DNA from: Lachnospiraceae bacterium
GTDB lineage: Bacteria; Bacillota; Clostridia; Lachnospirales; Lachnospiraceae
Length of the DNA: 46,793 bases
Reading direction: 5' to 3'
NCBI GenBank assembly: GCA_021202635.1
Contig: JAJQCQ010000088.1
Location: 1-46,793, forward strand
Numbering within the stretch: position 1 is the first letter of the stretch; every line of letters begins with the position of its first letter. The translations under genes and the position numbers were made by a program. Below the pieces are notes generated by a model. It saw only the letters and a program-made list of their open reading frames with translations, ran no database searches and was not told where the DNA came from. Positions 40,585 through 46,793 of this stretch are shown here, piece by piece.

Positions 40585-42030
40585 CTATTCCACTCTCGGT
40601 GGAATACGCACCGTCACGCAGGTTCCCGCTCCCTGCCGGCTTTCGACCGACAGGCCATATTCCGCCCCGAACATAAGCTGGATCCGCTCATGTACGGTCG
40701 CAATTCCAAAGCCAATGCTCTGCTCATGTTTCAGCGCAGCGCGCACCTGCTCCAGGCGTTCCGTATCCATACCCGCGCCATCGTCTTCCACCCTCAGAAC
40801 AATCAAAGCGGCAGAAACATCCGTATCATCCGCCTTCTCCTGATACCCGCTCACCCGGATATGCCCCAACCCGCGTTTGAGCTTGATTCCATGGTAAAGA
40901 GCATTCTCCACCAGAGGCTGCAGGGTCAGCTTTGGGATACGGTAATCCCCAAGCTCCGGCTCAATCGCTACCTCATAGGCGAGGATATCTTTATAGCGCA
41001 CCTGCTGGATTTCCAGATAGCTGCGAACGTGTTGTTCTTCCTCCCGCAGGCTGATGATATCCTGCCCATTACTCAAAGAGGAACGGAAAAAGGAAGAGAG
41101 ACTGGTCACCATCTCCACCGCCTGTTCATTTTTCTCCATCTCAATCAGCCATACGATCGCGTCAAGGGTATTATAAAGGAAATGTGGGTTGATCTGCGCC
41201 TGCAAGAGCGCCAGCTCCGCGCTTCGAAGCCGCGTCTGCTCCATCCGGTTCTGATCCATCAGTTGGTTCAGGCGGCCGACCATGTCCTCAAAGCCGTCGC
41301 TTAAGGTCTGAATCTCATATTCCTGCGCCTGAATCGGCTCCTGTACAGTCAGATCGCCGCCGCCGATGGATTTTACTCGCGCACACAGATCACTGATGGG
41401 TTTCGTGATCGAATTTGCGAAACGCAGAAAACGCCGAAGCGACAAAAGCATCAGCGCCAGCGCCACCACCGCAATCAGGCCAAGCTCCAACCACAGATTC
41501 CGCATCATCTCGGTCTGCAGTGTATCCAAAAGAGAAGCTTCATGATACAGGTAATTGTACATATACTCCTGAATCAGTTCAGTCAGTACATAAATATTAT
41601 TTTCCAGCTGCATCTGCCGATCATCATAATTATCGGTCGCTTCGATCAGATATATTTTTTCCTCCAGGTTTTCACAAAGCTGCAGAACGCCATTGATCGC
41701 CTTCCAGCTTTCATACTGTGTCGTTGTCTCCAAAAGCCCGCTTGCAAGCTCCTGCGCAGCCTCTACCTCTTCAATCGGAAGGCCATCGGAATAGTGGCTG
41801 CCAACCACATAATAATACATTTTCAAATCGATGGTCTCTTTGAAATCCTGGTTGAACTCAGATGCAGTAGTGACATTGTGTAAAATAGAAGTGTATTGAC
41901 TTACATAAGAAATCATTGCCGCAAAAAGGGCGCAAAACAAAATAAGTACAGGAGAAAAAAAAGCAAACAGAAGTGTCCGCATCTGCCTGCCTAAAGTCAC
42001 AGGCTTCGAATCCTTTTGTTTTCTTCCCAT
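40585..42030 (-). CDS. YesM-type sensor histidine kinase
   Basis: A 481-residue membrane kinase with an N-terminal helix (FFSPVLILFCALFAAMISYV), an extracytoplasmic region of about 140 residues, a second helix (LELGLIAVVALALMLLSL), a HAMP linker, the His_kinase motif INPHFLYNTLDAIVWLIE and a GHKL ATPase domain (QPLVENALYHGIK, VEDDGAGMD, GFGIATVHERI). It probably senses a carbohydrate directly or through the nearby binding lipoprotein. Start chosen for GGGAGGAGAAAA directly upstream. It pairs with the AraC-type regulator 84 bases upstream. Confidence 0.92.
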   Translation of the reverse strand: MGRKQKDSKPVTLGRQMRTLLFAFFSPVLILFCALFAAMISYVSQYTSILHNVTTASEFNQDFKETIDLKMYYYVVGSHYSDGLPIEEVEAAQELASGLLETTTQYESWKAINGVLQLCENLEEKIYLIEATDNYDDRQMQLENNIYVLTELIQEYMYNYLYHEASLLDTLQTEMMRNLWLELGLIAVVALALMLLSLRRFLRFANSITKPISDLCARVKSIGGGDLTVQEPIQAQEYEIQTLSDGFEDMVGRLNQLMDQNRMEQTRLRSAELALLQAQINPHFLYNTLDAIVWLIEMEKNEQAVEMVTSLSSFFRSSLSNGQDIISLREEEQHVRSYLEIQQVRYKDILAYEVAIEPELGDYRIPKLTLQPLVENALYHGIKLKRGLGHIRVSGYQEKADDTDVSAALIVLRVEDDGAGMDTERLEQVRAALKHEQSIGFGIATVHERIQLMFGAEYGLSVESRQGAGTCVTVRIPPRVE

Positions 42031-42114
42031 TTTTCTCCTCCCTTCGCCGCACAAAAACTCCACAGTCTGTAGCGGAATTCCGTGCACATCCCGCACATGA
42101 TCTTCCGATACAGT

Positions 42115-43848
42115 CTACTGGCGGCGCTTCACTCCAGACCCGGGCATCGCCCGGTATTCGCGCGGCGCACATCCCTGCGTCTTGCGGAACACAAAGCTGA
42201 AATAATGAGGATCCCGGTACCCAACCTCGGCAGCCACCTCCGCGGAGCGCAGATCAGATGTGCGCAGCAGCTCTTTGGCCCGCTCCATCCGTTTCTGCGT
42301 CAGATACTCGACAAAGGTCTGCCGCATTTCCTGGCTGAAAACCGCGCTGAAATAATTCGCGCTGACATTGGCGTATCCCGCGACCTCTTTGAGAGAAATA
42401 TTTTCATCCGCATAATTCTGATCAATATATTCCAGTGCCTGCGAAATGACGGTCTTATTCTGGCTCCTGTTTTTCCTTTCCCGAAGTTCAAACGTCCGGA
42501 CCAGAATCTGGCGGACATACTCTTTCAGCTCCGCCCTCGTCAGGCTCCTCCCCGCCACCTGCACGGTTGGGAAATCCTCTATAAATTCCTTCTGGTCATA
42601 TCCGTGTCTCTCCAGAAACGAAATTGCGGTAAAGCGGACATTCAGCATCAGATACTGGCAGAAAAGCCGTGAAATCGCGGCGTCGTGTGTCCCGCTGATA
42701 TATTCGTCCACAAAATTGCCGATCTCCTCCGGCTGGCCATTTTCAAGAAATCTCCGAAGAATCGACGGATCCAGCCTGTCCATATCGACATTTTTCAGGC
42801 TCTCCTCATTTTCACTTTCCATCAGATCAAGCGTATTTTCCTTCGTCAGGACATGGCAGTCCCCCAGCAGATGCCGGCAGGAATAAACCCGGCTTACTTC
42901 CTCAAAGCAGGCCGGAAGAGCGGAAAGCCGCGCCGTCTCCCGTCCGACCGCCACATGCCATTCGACCTCGTTTTCCACCGGCAGAATATGCATACGGATG
43001 GTGTCCAGGCACTGCGCAGTTCTCTCGTCCATCTGACCTGCGCCCGCCTTGATCAGCACCGCATAGGTCTGAATGTTCCACCGAAACACCAGATACTCGG
43101 GATACATCAGAAAAAACTGTGCCAGCCCGTCGTGGGTATCCTGCAGGCGGGCAGCGGTATCCTCCTGCAATGCGCTCCCGGCCGCCTGATCTGCCCCTGA
43201 AGGTATCTTTCCGGTCTCATCCTCCCGCCGCAGCTTTGGATATCCGACGGCGGTGCCTTCACCCGGCTGCGTATGCCGGGCGACAATGCTGTACATCAGA
43301 ATCCGATAGCTCTGCGCCTCAATCGCAATGCCCAGCTGATCCGCTTTTTCATAGATTTCTTCCACGGAAAGCTGTCCGGTCACAATCTCCTCAAAAAAAC
43401 GACGCCGGGAAAACTGCTCATACTCCTGCACCTCACTGCGGAATCGCTCCTTATAGCTCTCCTGCTCGCGCTCGCTGCTGATCTTCGCCTGCACTTCATT
43501 CAGTGTTTTGATCAGCATCGCCTTGGTCACCGGTTTGAGCAGATACTGCTCCACCCCAATCCGAATGGCCTGACGCGCATATTCAAATTCATCATAGCCG
43601 CTGATGATAATGATTTTTGTATTCGGAAATTCTCTGCTGACCAGACTGCTTAAAGCCAGTCCGTCCATAAACGGCATCCGGATATCCGTAATCAAGACAT
43701 CCGGCCGCGTCTCACGAATCATCGGAAGCGCCTGCTCCCCGTCTCCGGCATCTCCTACGACGGTAAAGCCGTACTGCTGCCAGGGGATAATGTCGCGCAG
43801 TCCCTCGCGGATGATGGTCTCGTCCTCTACCAAAAAAACCTTAAGCAT
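42115..43848 (-). CDS. YesN-type response regulator (receiver plus AraC HTH)
   Basis: A 577-residue regulator. The receiver (residues 1-120) has VEDE, the phospho-acceptor Asp in VLITDIRMPFMDG and the Lys in YLLKPV. A long middle region of unknown fold (about 150-460) is followed by a C-terminal AraC helix-turn-helix (ISLKEVAGYANVSANYFSAVF, RSAEVAAEVGYRDPHYFSFVF). Start at the ATG of MLKVFLVEDE, with AGGGA six bases upstream. It likely activates sugar uptake genes, the ABC operon or the binding lipoprotein being candidates. Confidence 0.92.
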   Translation of the reverse strand: MLKVFLVEDETIIREGLRDIIPWQQYGFTVVGDAGDGEQALPMIRETRPDVLITDIRMPFMDGLALSSLVSREFPNTKIIIISGYDEFEYARQAIRIGVEQYLLKPVTKAMLIKTLNEVQAKISSEREQESYKERFRSEVQEYEQFSRRRFFEEIVTGQLSVEEIYEKADQLGIAIEAQSYRILMYSIVARHTQPGEGTAVGYPKLRREDETGKIPSGADQAAGSALQEDTAARLQDTHDGLAQFFLMYPEYLVFRWNIQTYAVLIKAGAGQMDERTAQCLDTIRMHILPVENEVEWHVAVGRETARLSALPACFEEVSRVYSCRHLLGDCHVLTKENTLDLMESENEESLKNVDMDRLDPSILRRFLENGQPEEIGNFVDEYISGTHDAAISRLFCQYLMLNVRFTAISFLERHGYDQKEFIEDFPTVQVAGRSLTRAELKEYVRQILVRTFELRERKNRSQNKTVISQALEYIDQNYADENISLKEVAGYANVSANYFSAVFSQEMRQTFVEYLTQKRMERAKELLRTSDLRSAEVAAEVGYRDPHYFSFVFRKTQGCAPREYRAMPGSGVKRRQ

Positions 43849-43912
43849 TTTCATTCCCTGCCCTGTATATGCGCTATCCCCCATATTTCCTGGAAACGGC
43901 ATTCCTCGCTTC

Positions 43913-46372
43913 CTATTGTGTCTGCGTCTCTGTCTCCGTCTCACTGCTCACAACCAGCTCTACTTCATTCGAACTGCGGAAGATCGTGCTGGAAGAACCG
44001 ACCTGATTCACCACAATTGTATTGGTTCCCTCCGGCACTTTGCTTTTTTTCACACGCAAAAGCCTGGAAGAATAATAAGTCGTGCTGACTTTTTCGCCAT
44101 TGACGTACACCTTGCTCCAGTTGGTAAAATTGCTCCCAACGATGTAATAATACTCATCTGTCTCTATGATCCGGTCTATCACCACTTCCTCCGTACCCAT
44201 GATCAGGTCCGAAGCCGGGTACGGATTTTCACCGCCATATACATAATGCTCCCCATACAGAATATCATACTGAAGGAGCTCCATGGCATCGGTGTATTCC
44301 TCTTCCGTCTCATACGAATCACGGCTCTGATGGAAGGAAAACATGGTGCCAACTCCGCCCATGCCAAGCGTTTCGAGCGTATCCGCCAGGAGCTGGTAGG
44401 AGGTCATGTCACTGTCATTTTTCTCCAGGCCAAGATTGTTCCAGGTCACATACGGAGTCAGAAACAGGCTTCCTGTCGACATATCCTCTTCCGTCAGATC
44501 CATGGTTGGCAGATGATCGCCAAACATGATAACATAGGTCGGCTCCCCGCGTTCTTCGAGCATCTCAATCAGGTCCCCGATGAACGCATCCACCTCATGC
44601 AGCATGTTTACGTAGTATTCCCAGGCATAGGCCATGCCCTCGTCTTCCACGCCGGAAATCGTAATCTCCGGGTCCTCAAGTACCTCATACTGCGGGTAAT
44701 CGCCATGGCTGCCCACCGTGATCGTATAGACAAAATCCTGCTGATCCGGTGTATAGTTCAGAGATTTCTCCACCTCACCGACCAGAATCTCATCCGTTGC
44801 CCAGGTTCCAAGCGGCGTATATTCCTGAATATCCATCAGCTCCTTGCTGGTGAATGTATCAAATCCCATCTGGGAAAAGGCATTTGCCCGGCTGTAGAAA
44901 TTGCCGCCGTTGTTGTGCACGACATGCGTGCCATAGCCGAGTGTCGCCAGGTCGGAAGCGATGCTCTCGCAGTTTGTCTCCTTCAGAATCGTCTTATACG
45001 GATACTCGCCCAGGCCAAAGAACTGCATACTCATCCCGGTCAGGATCTCAAACTCCGTGTTCGCTGTACCCGCGCCGACCACCGGAACTTCCACATACCC
45101 GGACGTATAATTTTCCGTCAGATACTCAAAATTCGGAACCGCCTCTTCACTGGTCTCCAGAAACGTAATCATATCCGGATTAACAAAAGATTCCAGAAGC
45201 ACGACGATGATGTTCGGGTACTCCCAGTCATCATAATCCCCCGTTTCCTCTGAAATCTCTGTCTCTTCTGTCACATCCGCATCCTCTGACGACGAGCACG
45301 TTTTTACAGCACTCGTCTGCATGAGAGAAGCGCAGGTCATCTCTTCTTCGTCGGACAGTACATCCGCATCGGCTGATACGTCCACACCCATGCCGTTCTC
45401 TGCCGATGTATCCTCATTCGTTCCTGTATCCGCCTGTGCGTCCAAATTCGTGTCAGCTTCTGCCTGTTCCTCTGTGTCTGTTTCTTCATCCAGGGCATTG
45501 CTGATATGGTCCATCACTGCCTGTACCGCTTCCTCCGAATATCCGGACGGCGTACTCATACCCTGATCCAGCGCGCTGGAAGAAAAGCTGTAGACAAATC
45601 CGTAATCCTTATACCCCTGTGCGAGATTTTCAAAATACGAAGCCAGGACATTGCTGCTCTTCGCAGCGTCTGTCACGTTCGGCACGATCATCACAGCCAC
45701 CAGCAGAATCAGACAGCCACCGGCAAGCCGGTGCGTCTTTCCCTGAAACTTTGGTCCCTTTATCCAGAGAACCACCAGCAGGACACAGACCGCGACTACT
45801 GCTGCGATCACAATCGCCGCCTCCGTATCGGTAAAATAGCTGCTCTTCATGGTAAGCAAATCACCCACCATCTTTATATCCGTCCAGCCAAACGGTGATA
45901 CTCTCTTTGCCAGAATACAGCCGTTAATGGTACCCAGAAACAGCCAGAACGCACAGATCAGCGTGCGTGCTGCTATCCTTCGCTTTACTAAATACGTAAA
46001 AGTCAGAGTTACCCAGATCAAAAATGAGTTATACAAAAACACCAGATTCCGGTCTGCGGCAAACTCACACGCTTCCAGGAAGGAGTGTCGGGATATCCAC
46101 TCAATCACAAAGCACACCCCGCAGGCCAAAAGCATCTGAAGTAAAATGGAATAGCGGTTCATCCAGGCAAGTGCACGATCCAGCTTCGGATTGCGCGGTT
46201 TTGCCTGTTTGGGCGGTTTTACCGCTTTTTCCTTTTTTACCTTACTTTTCTTAATCTTCCGTGTCTTATCTTCCACCTTCTGTGTTGTACAGCCGGCCGC
46301 TTCCAACCGGTCTGCTTCCAGCACGTTTGTCTGTTCAGCTGCTTTTGTGTTTCTGTTCTTTCTGCCAAACAC
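43913..46372 (-). CDS. LTA-synthase-like membrane sulfatase with acidic insert and TIG-like end
   Basis: An 819-residue protein of the LtaS/phosphoglycerol transferase family. A basic cytoplasmic N-terminus (1-65) and about five membrane helices (72-233) precede an extracellular sulfatase fold with VVLLESFVN (metal Glu394), GAGTANTEFE (catalytic Thr436) and IMFGDHLPT (Asp619-His620). Between membrane and enzyme there is a long acidic, Ala/Asp/Glu/Thr-rich stretch (about 295-385). Residues 735-808 resemble an IPT/TIG domain (YYYIVGSNFTNWSKVYVNGE). It probably transfers glycerol phosphate to a surface polymer. GTG start after GGAGGAG, eight bases away. Confidence 0.88.
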   Translation of the reverse strand: MFGRKNRNTKAAEQTNVLEADRLEAAGCTTQKVEDKTRKIKKSKVKKEKAVKPPKQAKPRNPKLDRALAWMNRYSILLQMLLACGVCFVIEWISRHSFLEACEFAADRNLVFLYNSFLIWVTLTFTYLVKRRIAARTLICAFWLFLGTINGCILAKRVSPFGWTDIKMVGDLLTMKSSYFTDTEAAIVIAAVVAVCVLLVVLWIKGPKFQGKTHRLAGGCLILLVAVMIVPNVTDAAKSSNVLASYFENLAQGYKDYGFVYSFSSSALDQGMSTPSGYSEEAVQAVMDHISNALDEETDTEEQAEADTNLDAQADTGTNEDTSAENGMGVDVSADADVLSDEEEMTCASLMQTSAVKTCSSSEDADVTEETEISEETGDYDDWEYPNIIVVLLESFVNPDMITFLETSEEAVPNFEYLTENYTSGYVEVPVVGAGTANTEFEILTGMSMQFFGLGEYPYKTILKETNCESIASDLATLGYGTHVVHNNGGNFYSRANAFSQMGFDTFTSKELMDIQEYTPLGTWATDEILVGEVEKSLNYTPDQQDFVYTITVGSHGDYPQYEVLEDPEITISGVEDEGMAYAWEYYVNMLHEVDAFIGDLIEMLEERGEPTYVIMFGDHLPTMDLTEEDMSTGSLFLTPYVTWNNLGLEKNDSDMTSYQLLADTLETLGMGGVGTMFSFHQSRDSYETEEEYTDAMELLQYDILYGEHYVYGGENPYPASDLIMGTEEVVIDRIIETDEYYYIVGSNFTNWSKVYVNGEKVSTTYYSSRLLRVKKSKVPEGTNTIVVNQVGSSSTIFRSSNEVELVVSSETETETQTQ

Positions 46373-46590
46373 CTGACAATCTCCTCCTCTCTGCGAAATT
46401 CATCTGCCCCTGGCGCTTTTCCGATTTTAAAATGGAAAGCGCAAAGCCCATTGCCGTCTCGCGTTATTTTCCTGTAACAGTCCAGACCGAAGCGCAGATC
46501 TGCGGTCTGCTGTCCTGAATCGTACCATTTTCGTTACACGTACACGTAAATGTTATGTAAAAAACAGGTGAACTCTCGAAAACATATGAA

Positions 46591-46618
46591 AGATAAGGCA
46601 ATTCACAAAAAAAGTCAA
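46591..46618 (-). promoter_or_regulatory. Promoter of the LTA-synthase-like gene
   Basis: Minus-strand TTGACT (46613-46618), 17 bp of T-rich spacer, TTATCT (46591-46596), leaving a leader of about 210 bases. The rest of 46373-46767 holds the divergent plus-strand gene's upstream region and no other gene that I can see. Confidence 0.7.
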
Positions 46619-46767
46619 CCGCTGAAATTAAAAATTAAGGTTTTGTTCACCTTATTTCCATATTTCTTTTGGATACTTCTCCCTTAAAATAATCTTAAGT
46701 TTATCTGGAATATTTGCAGATTTTGTGATATTTTAATAAGGAGAACAAAAAAGAAGGTTTGTTTCTT

Positions 46768-46793
46768 ATGAAAAAATTACTGTTACTTTTGCT
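46768..46793 (+). CDS. Start of a secreted or membrane protein (cut by window end)
   Basis: Only eight codons are present: MKKLLLLL, typical of a signal peptide. AAGAAGG lies about eleven bases upstream and AAGGAG further back. The identity cannot be told. Confidence 0.5.

Noticed and set aside
43604-45253. 549-codon plus-strand frame opposite the sulfatase and response regulator genes
   Set aside because: It overlaps two well-supported minus-strand genes, has no ribosome binding site and shows no recognisable domain.

Overview
The window looks like chromosomal DNA of a gut-type Clostridia bacterium, most likely Lachnospiraceae-like. This is inferred from LL-diaminopimelate aminotransferase (DapL), a clostridial type I glutamine synthetase paired with an ANTAR regulator, strong AGGAGG-type ribosome binding sites, YesM/YesN-type two-component genes and a YtfQRT/YjfF-type sugar ABC transporter. 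Nearly all genes lie on the minus strand. Only the AraC regulator (4.6 kb), the GntR-type regulator (37.4 kb) and a truncated gene at the right edge are on the plus strand. I see no rRNA, tRNA, CRISPR array or insertion sequence.

Layout. 0-3 kb: an AgrC/AgrA-like two-component pair next to two broken genes (a nitrilase cut at its catalytic lysine and a gutted acetyltransferase) and a histidine phosphatase. 3-5.5 kb: a MATE efflux pump divergent from an AraC regulator. 5.5-10.2 kb: a methyltransferase, an incomplete peptide/nickel-type ABC transporter (binding protein and one permease) and a LysR regulator. The same 19-bp element precedes both the methyltransferase promoter and the transporter promoter. 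10.3-13.1 kb: dapL, dapF and a DUF4258/YgiT-type toxin-antitoxin-like pair. 13.1-15.6 kb: glnA with a structured leader, an ANTAR protein whose receiver has lost its phosphorylation residues, and a small XRE regulator.

15.7-30.1 kb is the accessory part. It has several unrecognised small proteins, one behind an elaborate leader (promoter, 9-residue leader peptide, terminator, and a 14-nt arm that can pair with the start codon region). It also has a ClpP homologue beside a VirD4-like coupling ATPase without membrane segments. A three-gene cassette follows: a 1260-residue Sel1-repeat/AAA+ protein of the CbxX type, a McrC-like PD-(D/E)XK nuclease, and a superfamily 1 helicase with C-terminal Sel1 repeats. 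The helicase is split by a one-base change in an A-tract. I regard this cassette as the best candidate for an undescribed system, probably genome defence.

30.2-46.8 kb: a Na/phosphate symporter; a galactofuranose-type sugar ABC transporter with a strong terminator between the binding protein and the ATPase gene; its GntR/LacI-type regulator; a second binding lipoprotein; a YesM/YesN two-component system separated from that lipoprotein by a DUF4160/DUF2442-XRE toxin-antitoxin pair with its own promoter and operator; and an LTA-synthase-like membrane sulfatase. All functions are inferred from sequence motifs read by eye; no database search was possible.
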